In this document: piece after piece, positions 33,877-45,309 of the stretch | Numbering within the stretch: position 1 is the stretch's first letter | Layout of the letters: each line of letters opens with the position of its first letter | NCBI GenBank assembly: GCA_011037195.1 | Contig: JAAEAF010002328.1 | Coordinates: 1 to 64,000, forward strand | Length of the DNA: 64,000 nt | DNA from: Triatoma infestans | Taxonomy: Eukaryota; Arthropoda; Insecta; Hemiptera; Reduviidae | Direction of reading: 5' to 3' | The notes under the pieces: model-generated | Database searches by the model: none | Told to the model about the DNA's origin: nothing | Seen by the model: the letters and a program-made list of their open reading frames with translations, nothing else | Made by a program: the position numbers and the translations under genes

Positions 33877-34322
33877 AATGCCCGCAAGGAGTATCTGTTG
33901 CGTGTAGTTACTTGGCGAATAGTGACCCCATGGGTTACCACAGGCTCAATACTCCATGCACTTCATCAGAACAGTACACAATCAACTTAAACTACATACA
34001 CACTACATTTTACAGACAAGGACAAACACAGTTCACAAATTAGGGTTTCCGTCCCTAGTTAATTAGCGAAAGCCAAGGGAGAAGGAAGGGACTAGCTCAG
34101 TGATAGCGCGCTGGACTAGCAACGCAGAGGTCTCGTGTTCGTATCCAGCACGCTGCCCTTAGATATTTTCTTCCTAGGAACCTCTACGACTCACTGTCCG
34201 GTGATGGGCAATGTTGTCTGTAGCTAGAGAACACTGATTGTAGGCCGGCATTGCACTGAGAAGGCTGCGGGGGGCACAATAGATCTTTCAGGTCGCAATG
34301 CAATAATCTTCTACAATCTACT
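33877..34322 (+). mobile_element. tRNA-derived SINE with RTE-like 5' part and LINE-like 3' tail
   Basis: Three parts are visible. 33884-34050 resembles the RTE 5' UTR at 6493-6650 ('gcccgcaagg', 'gggttaccaca', 'cagaacagtacaca'). 34085-34160 is tRNA-like, with box A 'tagctcagtgat' (34093) and box B 'gtgttcgtatcc' (34135) followed by 'agcacgctgccctt'. The end, 34266-34302, matches the 3' UTR of the RNase H LINE at 57.5 kb ('ggggggcacaatagatc', 'ggtcgcaatgc'). A related SINE lies on the minus strand at about 63.64-63.91 kb. Pol III transcription from the internal boxes and movement by a partner LINE are the inferred life cycle. Confidence 0.65.
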
Positions 34323-34929
34323 TTCAATTTAGTAACTGTCATATTATTAAATCAAAAGTAATGAGTGAAGTGCAACTTTTAAACACAAGTGACAAAAAGT
34401 AACAGCAGCCATTACTTTTTCTCACTAGAGTAATAAAGTAACATTATTCAACAGTAACTAGCCCGATATCTAGCGGCAATACGCGAAATTAATTTCAAAA
34501 CAAATCTCAGATAAGTGAAATGAAAGGCTATGATTTTGCTGGAAGAGTTTTTTGTTGAGAGTTATGCATGAAGATATGTGTGAATCAGTCAGATTGGAGG
34601 AGTGAATGCGAGAAAAAATAATAAGAGAAGGGCGGCTGTAGGTGGGTGCTTATGTTTGGGGTGGGAGTGGAGTGCTGTATATACAGCACACTTTCCAGGG
34701 TCGTTGAAAGTAGGTGAAATAACATCCATTTTACCACTATCAAGATCTTTGTTTTGCCGGGAATTGAAATTATTTAGGATAGTTGGAAGTTTTATGATTG
34801 CTTTGAAGAATAAAATTAGAAATAAACCACAAACACACATATGACATTATCTAAAACAACGTTTTTCGTGTTTTGGGGACCCCAAACATGCTGAGAAAGT
34901 AAAAATATGGCATATATACAAAATATGAA
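34323..34929. other. No recognisable gene
   Basis: Mixed-composition spacer. Overlapping frames on both strands at 34589-34844 show no domain and were not called. Confidence 0.4.
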
Positions 34930-35898
34930 TCATCTTAGTAAAAAAAAAAAAAAAATCTGGTGTGAAACACTCATTTAATGAAATTCGTCGAAAACTGAAA
35001 AAATGGTTCACTAAAAGAGCACTTCCGGTTAACCAACTTTCTTGAAACTCGGAATTTCGGTCATCTATTTAATTCTAATTAATTTTGTTTGGATGATAGA
35101 ATTGTATAATCAACTAGGATAACACTTTAGAGAGAAACAGAACCCCACCCTTCCCCTATAAATGCCCTGAAAGGAATTTTCCCAGAGAAATGTTTAAATA
35201 AAAGTTGTAGATCATAGTATGCATAGTTAAAATTCGACGTTTCAAGAAAATCGTCAGAGCCATGTTTGTGAAAATCGTAAAAAAGTGAAAAAAATTATTT
35301 AGTAAAGTGGTAAAATAAACGCACTTCTGGTCATCAGATTTTTTTTGAAACTCGGAATTTCTAGAACACATCTAATTCTAATTAACATTATTTAGATGAC
35401 AGAATTATCTAATAAACTGAAATAGCCCTTTAAAGTAAAGTAATCCCACCCCTCCCTTAAAAGTGTGCCTTAAAGTATATATTAAATTTTTTCGGAGAAA
35501 TGTTTCAAATAAAAGTTGTAGCTCTTTGTATGCGTAGTTGAAGTACTAAGTTTCAAGAAAATCGTTGGAGCCATTTTTTGAGAAAATCGCAAAAAAGAAA
35601 AAAAAAAAAAAACTAGTAAAGTGGTACTTTCCGTTGAGAAATTTTGATGTATAACGTATTGTCAGATCCCATAGTGATACCTAAACGGAATATCAAGTTT
35701 GAACTTTCTACGGTTTTCGTTTTTGAGCCATGCTGTTCACATACATACAAACACACACATACACTCAAAGAGACCCCTTTCTAAACAGCACTTTTTTGGA
35801 CTCAGGGGACGTCAAAACGGATATTTCCGGTGAAAACTCGATATCGAAAATTTGACACGATTACAATACTTCCTCTTATAGGGAGTAAGAGAAAGTAA
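34930..35898 (-). repeat. TIR/microsatellite repeat family, long copy (minus)
   Basis: Begins with a poly(A) run and 'ctggtgtgaaacactcat', lacking the inner terminal motif through a small deletion. Two subunits with 'cttccggtt' or 'acttctggtc' sites follow, then an (AC)n-like tract at 35735-35765, 'ggactcaggggac', 'tttccggtgaaaactcg' and the terminal 'ggagtaagagaaagt' at about 35881-35896. Confidence 0.8.
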
Positions 35899-37050
35899 TA
35901 TAATAAAATTTGTATAATGTTTTGTAGGTGATAAAACATTTTTTTGTAATGATTTTGTAGAAATTTTTATAGTTTTCCTCATTCATTTATTATAAATTAA
36001 TATGAAAACAATTATCAACTTATAAATAAAGTGACAGTTATTGCAATAGTACTAGTTTAGTTTTTGTCGATATTGGAGTATAAATCGGTTATCATAAAGC
36101 CAACAAAATAGGAGTGTGCGCATTCATTTACACTTTTAGCAACGTTATTCAACCTGTACACTGTATAATATAGCCCATGTATGCGAATATGTGGGAGATA
36201 AATCTAATACTGTACAATTTGTGTGTGAGCAAGCATATGGGTAGGATAGGATTATGGTGAAAGAGTAGTTGCAATTAAAACCAATGAGTTATTTTTATTA
36301 CATTCCAACAGTGGCTAACATTACTGTATATCGCGCCACTTTTTTTTTTCTTTTTTTTTTTTTTAGGGCACTAATTATGAAAGTATAACGTATCCCGATT
36401 TTCATTCCATTTTTTTCAACTCCAGTGGACAATCAATATTGATAGTTCAATGGACATTTTTAACATCAATGTTACAATAGATAGCTTTATTAACCCTTTA
36501 TAATATTAATCTGCATCTGTTTTTGTCATAATGTACGATTTAAATTAAAAATTAATATGAATATAATAAATACATACACTAACGAAATAAATATAAATTT
36601 ATGATATTTATTCTCTCATTAAATTGAAAAGAAATGAAGCATTGTATAATTATGATTTGCTTTATAATAGCAAACTTTAGAGTAAAAATTACACAAATAA
36701 ATACTTTTTGTCCCTTCCATGGAGTATTGTTTATAGAAGGAAGTCGTATAAAAAAACAAAATCATTGAAAGTACTTTTCAGGAAGTAACGAAAAACAGTA
36801 TGTACTTCGCTGATAATGAAAATTGCCAAGTTAAAACTGCAAGCTCATCCATCGATCATACTGCAATTGGATAAAAGATGCCTTAATAACGGACGTCGAG
36901 ACACTAAAGTCTTATCAGTAATGATCTTTTCGATAATTTCCCAGGGAGAGTGCTTTTTTATTAAATCATGGGTGCCTATCGGCCTGGAACTTAAGCCAAT
37001 GTGGTTTTTATCCTCCCAATTCATCCCCTTAATTAATCTCCCCCAGTAGT
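35899..37050. other. No recognised gene
   Basis: AT-rich, poly(T) at 36340-36364. The open frame 36816-37049 has no recognisable motif. It lies just upstream of LINE sequence and could be a decayed part of it. Confidence 0.35.
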
Positions 37051-37349
37051 TTGCCGGTTTGTCTACAATATCCTAAAATATCCTTTAACTTCAAACCTCC
37101 CAGGCTTTCCGGCAAGAGTGAGGCCCTCCCAAATATACGAAACCTAGTACCAGCGGAACGGGGACCTCTTATAAATAATAATACACCATTTCCCTAACTC
37201 CATCATGTCAGTTCTGACATATGGGACTACACGTCCTCCCTATTTTTACATAAAATAGGGGCATGCCATCCAAGTTTGTTCAGTCACTACACCTACTAAG
37301 AACCTCAATCTTATCCTGCTCAAAGACACGAGGTAATCCGAAACCCTCT

Positions 37350-38774
37350 TTTATCCTTTTAATAAATCTATATTCGTGGACTTTAAAAGGGCATTCGATT
37401 CCATTGATCAGGAAAAGCTGTGGAATAAGTTATATTATATGGGATTAAGTAGCAAAATAATAAGAATTTTGAGAAATTTGTATGTCAATGTGGGAATGTT
37501 TTTAAAACACAAATACCATACAGAAGAAATCGAGATTACTAAAGGGGTATTACAGGGCGATTGTTTAAGCCCGTTGTTATTCATTCTATTTATCAACGAT
37601 ATAATCGATTATTTTGATCAGCATAACTATAAGAGCTTAAGTATAAATAGTAGAAGGGAAGTAGCCATGTTGCTATTCGCCGATGATGTTGTGTTACTTA
37701 GTCAATCTTGGAGTGATGCTGTTAGCAAGTTAAAAATACTTGAAATTACCGTAAAAACAATCAATTACTTTAAACCCAATAAAAACAAAAGTGATACCAT
37801 ATAGTAAGGCTAATAGAACTAAACATATAAAAGACCTTAATTGGCAAGGAGAACCCTTGAAATTCGATAAACAGTATATATAGTTAGGAGTCCCTTTTAC
37901 TGCAAATTGCAAATTTAAACGTTCGGCACAACACTTTTTAGATAAAGCGGCGCCTCAGGTTGAGAAAAATTATCAGCATTTTATGTAGAAGTAAATGTAA
38001 TAGCTGGGAAGCGAGATTAAAACTGTTTGATGCGATCATTTCTGCTGCACTTCTTTATGGCTCAGAATTTTGGGCCCCGCAGTATTTGCACACTGTAGAA
38101 AGAGAGATTCTTCAAACCTGCTCTTTTGTTGGCCTAAAAGTACTCTCGACTACATAATCCGATTAGAAACTGATAGGGTTCCTTTAAGCGCGGCAATTTT
38201 TAAGAAAATGTTGTCATATTGGCTTCGAGTTTTGATGATGGAGGAAACCAGACTTCCAAAACTATGTTTTAATAGGCTTTTGGAACTGGACAGATTAAAG
38301 AATAGAGGAGCAGAAAGGAATTGGATCAGTCAGCTGCGGAGATGGTTAACTGCAATTGGGGAGCCTGAAATTGTTGATGTAACTGATATAAATATAGTTA
38401 AACAAAAGATTCCGAGTTTAATAGATAAGTGGAAAAATCATTCAGTTTCATTAGGCATACAAAGGGCAATAAACTCAAGTTATAGTTCAATCTATAGACA
38501 TATAAGTGGGCTAAGTGCAACAGAAGATTACCTGAGAGGCAGTAGTGCGATTGATAGGATTAGGCTGGTAAGTCAGCTAAAAATATCTAGCGACAAATCA
38601 GTAAGAATATGGTCCAAAAGTGGCGGCTACCATCATATTGATACTTCGTCTGTTTGCATAGTCTGCAACTCAGGTAAAGATGAAACTTTGGAACACCTGT
38701 TAATGCACTGTTCCATTTATGAACCAATTAGACAATATTACCTGTCAGAAATTATTATAGCAAAACTAATTTAA
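37350..38774 (+). pseudogene. LINE reverse transcriptase and C-terminal remnant (FADD type)
   Basis: Starts inside the reverse transcriptase, 'FVDFKRAFDSIDQEKLW', then 'GVLQGDCLSPLLFILFINDI' and catalytic FADDV near 37677. A stop at about 37802 and frameshifts near 37930 and 38150 break the frame, which continues as 'SWEARLKLFDAIISAALLYG' and 'RLPKLCFNRLLEL' to a CIVC...H....C motif ('DETLEHLLMHC') near 38660-38710. It ends near 38774. No RNase H is present. It belongs to the same broad LINE group as the fragments at 45.3 and 46.1 kb. Clade is uncertain, and the 5' end is lost or too decayed to follow. Confidence 0.75.
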
Positions 38775-39305
38775 GCGATCTTCTAATTATACCTAATAAA
38801 AACCATCTAGATAAAATTTATTTTTTTTATTTCAGAAGCATTAAAATTAAGATCATTTTGCCTTGAGGAATAGTTTGTCAGTAAATAAATAAAAGGTTTG
38901 GAAATGATTATTTAATGTAAATCAATAATAATAGCCAACAATTATATAGTAAGGATAATAATTATAAAAAAGTAGTGCCATAAATAATTTTCTAATTTTA
39001 TCATATTTATTTTACTTTAATTTTTACCAGTTTTTATTAATCATTAATAATTAAATTGATAAACATTAAGGAATATTTGTTTTTTTTTTAATCATGTGTC
39101 TATAGAGTAAGAAACTATTATTTATTTTATAATAAAGTAACTTGAACATATCTTGTTATTATAAAGCACAGAACCCCTATAATGTGTAACTATAGCACTA
39201 AATACAATACGTTTATATATCTAACTATCCTTTTAATAAATCTTTTGTACTGAAGGCATCCTTGCTGTCCTCTCAATGTTTCACCAAAACTCTCATCTCC
39301 CAAAG
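38775..39305. other. LINE 3' flank and AT-rich spacer
   Basis: AT-rich sequence, poly(T) runs, no gene seen. Confidence 0.4.
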
Positions 39306-39309
39306 TCTA

Positions 39310-39520
39310 ATCTGACTATCGCAAAACCCCTCAGTGACGGCAAGGGCTGACTCTAGACCACAAAAAGATAAGGAGGATCCCTCTCTAGTCAGCCAGCCTG
39401 CCCTCTCATCGCCTTCTATTCCCTTGTAGGGTATCAATCTTTCTCCTACATTCGCCCACCAATTTCGAACACCAACACGGCTTGCTCAAAGCCCTCAAAA
39501 CAGTACTTTATGGAGGCATC
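39310..39520 (-). pseudogene. Possible LINE RNase H fragment
   Basis: On the minus strand this less AT-rich patch translates in pieces resembling the end of LINE RNase H: 'ERAGWLTREGSSLSFCGLES' and 'ALAVTEG', compared with 'NEVDRFAKLGASLPFIGPES' in the 31.7-kb element. Short and decayed; the assignment rests on this pattern only. Confidence 0.35.
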
Positions 39521-39682
39521 AATTAAGTCTGTTCCACAGAAACATGCCAGAACGGTCTTCTCTGACTAAATGATTGGTGAAAGGTGGTAAATAATGATAT
39601 TACGCAAAGTTAATCATTCCTTATTTAGTGTTTTTTATTTTATGCAAAGCATCTATTTTTATGGATAGTTAATCCCTATCTT

Positions 39683-39800
39683 ACCCGCTTGGTTAGCTCA
39701 TCGAATTGTCAGAACATACCTCTGTTCCGTCTTCGAACAGTGAGTTCTCGCACCAAAGGCGAGTGCGCTAGCTATTACATGAGGAGTGGCAAAAACAATT
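39683..39800 (+). mobile_element. Weak SINE-like or tRNA-like segment
   Basis: Has a box A-like 'ttggttagctcatcg' and 'cgtcttcgaac' at roughly box B distance. The match to the consensus is poor and no family partner was found. Confidence 0.25.
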
Positions 39801-39869
39801 TTCTAACAAATATAAATTTAGCATTTACCTTTAAATGTTGAACTTGGAAATCACTTTACAAAGGAAACG

Positions 39870-40310
39870 GAAGAGCGACTTTACTGATTTTTTTTTTTTT
39901 GTAATTTTCACGAATTTATTGAAAACGGCTATAAAGATTTTCCTTAAACTTCCCATATTAAATGTGCCTAGCACTTTCATTAGAAACAGCCTTCCACGAA
40001 AATTGATTAGCCAGTTGGATTCTAAGGGAGCATTAACGTTCAGCTCTTCAGCCACTTCAGCTCTAGCACTTATATTATATTAAATTACAATGAATACATT
40101 CCTAGAATTTCAAGTTTCAAGTAAATCATTAAACCGGCAATACTGCTGCGTTACAGAACAGTTTCCTTTTTGTTTTTCATTTTTCTTGAAATTAGCATTA
40201 ATAAATTTCTTTAAACCTGGAATGAATGCTAACTGTAAATATATAAACTTATCACATTTATTTGTAGCATTTTTCCGGAAAGAAATTGAATTCTGGGGCA
40301 ATTCTTAATT
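39870..40310 (+). repeat. TIR/microsatellite repeat family, old copy
   Basis: Degenerate versions of the blocks 'ttttcacgaatttattgaaaacggct', 'aaagattttccttaaactt', 'aaatcattaaaccgg' and 'gtagcatttttccgg' occur in plus-strand order. No microsatellite remains. Confidence 0.45.
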
Positions 40311-40594
40311 TTAGGCTCACCCTGAAAAATGTTATTATAAGTTTTGCTTTGGATAGTCCTAGAGCGGGCTGTTTGAGAGCTCAAATATTTTTCATTAAAC
40401 TCTGCACAGCAATGCACATAAATAAGTAATACAAACGCTTTTCATTTTTATTTGAAACATTCTTCCAGGAGATTTGCTGGAGGGTACTGAGAGAACTTCT
40501 ATCATGGTTCATTCATTTGCTCCTTATGTCTTCTTAAACGCGAAGCGTTTGTTCTTCTGAACAAATAATTATATATAAAATAGAGGAGGCATGG

Positions 40595-41594
40595 AAGAAC
40601 GGGCCGCCAATTACAGGCGCATCTATGTGGTACACGGACGGGTCCAAAATGGAAGATGGAGTAGGAGCCGGCGTGTACGGGGCTCATCCGGGGATATCTC
40701 GATGAGCCTGGGAAGACTAGCCACAGTCTTTCAGGCAGAGCTAGTCGCGATTACTATCTGCGCCACCGAAATAAGAAAACGGGGAATGCATAACTCCAGA
40801 GTCGTCATTTATTCGGATAGCCAGGCTGCTCTGCGGGCAATTGACTCATGGGAGATCAGCTCAAGGTTGGTGTGCGATTGCCGAGGTGCACTCAGGGAAA
40901 TTAGTAGCCATACTAAGGTCTTCCTAGTTTGGGTACCTGGGCACTCGGGTTATAGAGGCAATGAGCACCGCCTGGTTCAATCAGAGCACTTATCGGGCCG
41001 GAGCCGTTCTATGGCGTCTCAAAATGCCTAAGGAGTGCATCCATCAGGATATGGATGTAGGACCGATCAAGGGAATGGTGGGTCAAAACCTTAGGCCAGA
41101 GGCAGGCGAAAACGTTTATCCATAGCCACTCGCACAAGCTAACTGCGGAATTACTCCAATTAGGCCGGGTGACCATAATGATAGCAGTTGACGTTCTCAC
41201 TGGCCATTGTAGACTAAATAAGCACATGCATCGCATGGACCTGGCAACGGATAGCCTGTGTAGGTTTTGTTAGGAATAAGAGGAGTCGGCGCTGCACGTG
41301 GTATGTCAGTGCGGGGAGCTGGTCTGGCTAAGGTACCACCTCTTTGGTAAAGAGAAGCTGGTGCCAACAAGCCTCAGCCGGGGCCCCCTCTCGGACCTAT
41401 TAAGTCTTTTAAGGCAAGCAGGACTCGAAGGTGCTCTGATGGCAGGTGCTCTAATTGACCACCTGGAACCCCCCCCCAATTCCACAGTCCGGTTAAGGAC
41501 AGGATCGGGGAAGGGCCTCCAACTAGGGGGTGTGTTACAATCGATCCTTGGGGTGTTGCGGTGGCGTAGGCTGAAGAGCCAATTCTCCCGTTAG
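40595..41594 (+). pseudogene. LINE RNase H and C-terminal remnant
   Basis: RNase H starts in one frame with 'SMWYTDGSKMEDGVGAGVYG' and shifts near 40700 to 'GRLATVFQAELVAI', 'VVIYSDSQAALRAI' and 'VFLVWVPGHSGYRGNE', so the acidic active-site residues can still be traced. After 40970 the sequence changes frame several times but keeps 'DVLTGHCRLNKHMHRMDL' and a broken CRFC..H....C near 41262-41310. It ends in 'RGPLSDLLSLLRQAGLEGAL'. The 3' UTR closes with a run of TCTAA-type units near 41595-41625. Same LOA/I/R1-like group as 31.7 and 57.6 kb, but a different family. Confidence 0.75.
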
Positions 41595-41625
41595 AATCTA
41601 ATCTAATGTCTAATCTAATATAAAA

Positions 41626-43555
41626 TAAAGGCCAATTAAATTTATATTAAAAATTAAAAAAAAAAACTTTGACGCAACAGCCTATGACATCTCATGGCTT
41701 GCCAGATGGTGACTTGCAGGTACACGCCAAAGACAACAAAGTCGCTTACTATTTCTGAACTTCGCTCCAAGGTTGCTTGCTATTCATTGTAGCTCTCCAT
41801 TTTTTTCTTATGATACTAGGTGTAAGCATGGTTTTAATCTTCATGGGAATCTATCCTCGAATTCATGCACCATGGCAACCGCGCTAGTGTGACGGGGGGG
41901 GGGGGTAAAATTTTAAAGTTTGAAGAATATTTCTCAATTATAATTGACTCATTGCAGTGAGTAAAACTTGTTTGAGCATTGCCTCTTCTAAACGTTAATA
42001 AAACGTTGGGTTTCTCGGAAAATAAAATATTGTACCTTCTATATGTTGGCAATCATTAGTAAACAGTGTCAATTTGTTCGGCATAACTAGTTGAGTATAG
42101 TTTAATATATATATGTATGACGATTAATCAATGATAATATAATAATAGTTGGGAATTAGGATGGTTGGCAATATTTATACCATGTTGTTATGGAAAGTAA
42201 TCACATCTCTATACATAATATTAAATGTAATTTGTTTCTATAATTCGATATTTCGTCTGATTCATCGAATAAGATATATAGCAAAAGCCTACACGGAAAT
42301 TTATGATTAACTATATTGTCATATTAAACTACAATGTGTAAGCTATAGCCTTTATCAATATAGCTTTCAAATTAGTTATAGAAACTAGTTGATGAATAGA
42401 AACAAGTTGAATAGAGAGAGTCACGTGTGCGCAGAAACTATGAGGAGAGTGATGATAGACATTGGTTGTTTGTGGTGCGTACATCAGGTTATACTGGCTA
42501 ATCTATTCACTACTGAATTGTATCACATAATTCTAGCCGCCACAAACATGTTGCTACCGTCCGCCTGATCATTATCTATTACAATTATACAATGCTCCTA
42601 TATCCGTCCATATATCATAGTTATTCCGATTTGAATTTATATTTTCTGTCGCTTAAAAATTAAAACAGTTCTCTTCACTATTTTTAAATTTATTTCAGAA
42701 ATCAATTGATACCCATTCACAATCAAAGAAGGGATAATTTGATTTAGAGATAAGCGTAATTATAACTACTTATAGAAATCAATCCCCCCGCCCACCGCCA
42801 AAAAAAGCGGTTAATAAAAGTCATACGAATAAAGAGCACTTAAAGCAAATTGCAAAAAGCTGAAGAATTTTTTCTGTATAGTGATGCAGATATTTAAACA
42901 AGAAAAGATAAAGATGCAGCTTCCTGCAACTTTCCTTTTTTTATTTATTCTGTCGAAAATTATATACAGATACAGACTATTCGTCAAAAAACATTTTTAA
43001 TGTTACTTAACAATCCTGTCAAATTTTCTAAATCGTGATACACAATTTTTATCTGATATACACATTTTCAGGTTACTTTTCTACGAAAATTTTAGTGAAA
43101 CGCCTGTTAGAAGAAAAGTAAAATAAGTAATGCCCATTTTTCCATGCAGTGTTGTGGCCAAGTATCAAATTATGTGTCTTGTACGGGATGGAAGCACCAT
43201 ACTTCACAGTTACCTTTTTCAAACTCAGTTTTACACGGGTCGTCACGAACTGGAGACCTCACAGTTATGCTCATAACCATTCTATCAAACTCGTCCTTAG
43301 TATAAGTCCTATATGTTGTGTATATATGCGTGCGTGCTTATGAGAAACAGAGTGAGCAGGAGAACAAATATCTCTCTTTCACTAAATTTTATTCACTGTA
43401 GTATGCTTCTTTTCATTAATTCGGGATGCTTCGTGATTTTACTCCGTCAGTTCATTAAGTGCATATAAACAGAGAGTTAAAGTTCAACGAACAAATTCAC
43501 AAATTACACTGAACAAAATAAATATTCAACAAAGCCCAATATGCACAAATTCTGA
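41626..43555. other. No recognisable gene; old repeat traces
   Basis: Contains a G run at 41893-41905 and, at 42840-43110, weak minus-orientation TIR-family blocks ('agcttcctgcaactttcc', 'attctgtcgaaaa'). Nothing else assigned. Confidence 0.4.
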
Positions 43556-43559
43556 TATT

Positions 43560-43684
43560 TTTACTTTCTCTTACTCCTAGTAAGAGGAAGTATTGTAATC
43601 GTGTCAAATTTTCCATATTGAGTTTTCACCGGAAATATCCGTTTTGAAGTCCCCTAAGTCCAAAAAAGGGGTTTTTAGCAAATG

Positions 43685-43729
<45 letters not shown>

Positions 43730-44575
43730 TGTATATGTGAACAGCATAGCTCAAAAACGAAAAATCTTAGAAAGTTCAAACCTGATATTCCGTTTAGTTA
43801 TCACCATGGGATCCGTCAGTGGATCATCTGCCAAATTCCTCAACCGGAAGTATCACTTTATTAGTTGTTTTTTTTTTCGTTTTTGCGATTTTCTCAAATA
43901 TGGCCCCAACGATGTTCTTCAAACATTGTATATCAACTATACATACCAACAACTACGACTTTTATTTGAATGATTTCTCCGGGAAAATTCATGTAAGGGC
44001 ACTTCTGGGGGAGAGGTGGGGTTAGGTTTTCATCTAAAGTGCTATTTCAGTTCATTAAACAATTCTGTCATCTAAGTAATGTTAATTACAATTGAATATG
44101 TTGTTGAAATTCCGAGTTTCAAAAAATCGGATAACCGGAAGTGCGTTTACATTCTCTTTTTTACTTTTTCGCGATTTTCTCAAAAATGGCTCCGACGATT
44201 TTCTTGAACCTTCGCATATAAACTAATCATACAATGGTCTACAACTTTTATTTAAAACATTTCTCTGGGAAAAATTCATTTAAGTGCACTTTTAGAGGAG
44301 GGGGGGGATTATGTTTTTGTCAAGTTTAATCATAGTTGATTATACAATTCTATCATCCAAACAATGTTAATAAAAAATAAAGAGATAGCTAAAATTCCGT
44401 GCTTTAAGAAAATTAGTAAACCGGAAGTGCGCTTTTACTGGACAGTTTTCGACGAATTTCATTGAATTTGGTACACAAACTATAAAATTTGTCAATTATA
44501 ATTTTGAGAACTGGAGTAAGAGAAAGTTGTGTGAGTGTTTCACACCAGATTTTTTTTTTTTTTTTTTCATTTAAA
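43560..44575 (+). repeat. TIR/microsatellite repeat family, longest copy (plus)
   Basis: Runs from 'actttctcttactcc' (43563) to 'ggagtaagagaaagt' (near 44513), then 'gtgtttcacaccaga' and poly(T). It includes a (GT)n tract at 43688-43738 and two successive subunits, each with a 'ccggaagt' site, 'ttctcaaa(a)atggc(t)cc', 'aacttttattt' and a pyrimidine-rich 'ggggag/gaggggg' patch. The 15-bp ends are perfect inverted repeats. No coding capacity beyond microsatellite frames. Confidence 0.85.
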
Positions 44576-44876
44576 TACTGCCATGAGACCCATGCTTTCT
44601 GTCAAAATTCAATTTTCAAGAAAAAATGTGAATTTAATGAGTTTATATTCAGTCTTTCATGCCTCTCACTTTTGTAAAAATTGATATTTGAGGTTTCTGA
44701 GGGATTGATGACTCACCTACCATGCGTGCCATCATCATGGGAAGATCAATATTCATAATTCTATTATAATCTGATAGCAATTAGATTATATTTTTCTTTG
44801 TAATTTACATTATTCCCGAGTATTTATGAACCTTATTAAAGCCTTTAGATTATATTTTTCTTTGTAATTTACATTA

Positions 44877-44917
44877 TTCCCGACGTTTCGGCACTATGCG
44901 TGCCATCATCATGGGAA
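44877..44917 (-). ncRNA. Hammerhead-like motif, family A copy 1
   Basis: On the minus strand: stem I UUCCC/GGGAA, core AUGAUGA where CUGAUGA is expected, stem II GGCAC/GUGCC with loop GCAUA, GAAA, and a two-base-pair stem III (AC/GU) ending at GUC, the predicted cleavage site. The very short stem III matches hammerheads described in Penelope-like elements. The displaced C of the core would be expected to abolish cleavage. Confidence 0.55.
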
Positions 44918-45051
44918 GATCAATATTCATAATTCTATTATAATCTGTATCGCAATTAGATTATATTTTTCTTTGTAATTTACATTATTCCCGAGTATTT
45001 ATGAACCTTATTAAAGCCTTTAGATTATATTTTTCTTTGTAATTTACATTA

Positions 45052-45092
45052 TTCCCGACGTTTCGGCACTATGCGTGCCATCATCATGGGAA
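45052..45092 (-). ncRNA. Hammerhead-like motif, family A copy 2
   Basis: Identical in sequence and predicted fold to the copy at 44877-44917. Confidence 0.55.
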
Positions 45093-45309
45093 GATCAATA
45101 TTCATAATTCTATTATAATCTGTATCGCAATGTGATATATTTTATCACATTGCACAGTATTTGAACAGTATTTTATAAGTGTGTGCCCTATTACAATAGG
45201 TTTAAGATACCTTTTAGTTTCACTAACGATATTTGTAATGAAATACGATTAATATAATACGAATGAAATTATAATAATTTATGTTGTTTGATATCTGAAT
45301 GCTGTTGAA

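Larger units (their letters stand above)
44690..45165 (-). repeat. ~175-bp tandem repeat (family A) with hammerhead-like motif
   Basis: The 'gcgtgccatcatcatgg' landmark recurs at 44724, 44898 and 45073, giving a period of 174-175 bp. Within the unit, 'ttagattatatttttc' and 'ttcccgag' or 'ttcccgacg' alternate. A single related unit lies at 48283-48440. The two sites flank a block of LINE fragments. Confidence 0.85.

Noticed and set aside
34589..34844. Overlapping frames of about 80 codons on both strands
   Set aside because: No domain, no repeat support, and near-complete overlap of opposite strands suggests chance.
43644..43973. Cys/Val-rich frames across the (GT)n tract
   Set aside because: These are translations of a microsatellite within a dispersed repeat; the same occurs at 2283-2507 and 26833-27108.
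44690..45165. CRISPR array for the regular repeats
   Set aside because: Units are about 175 bp without distinct spacers, and the genome is eukaryotic.
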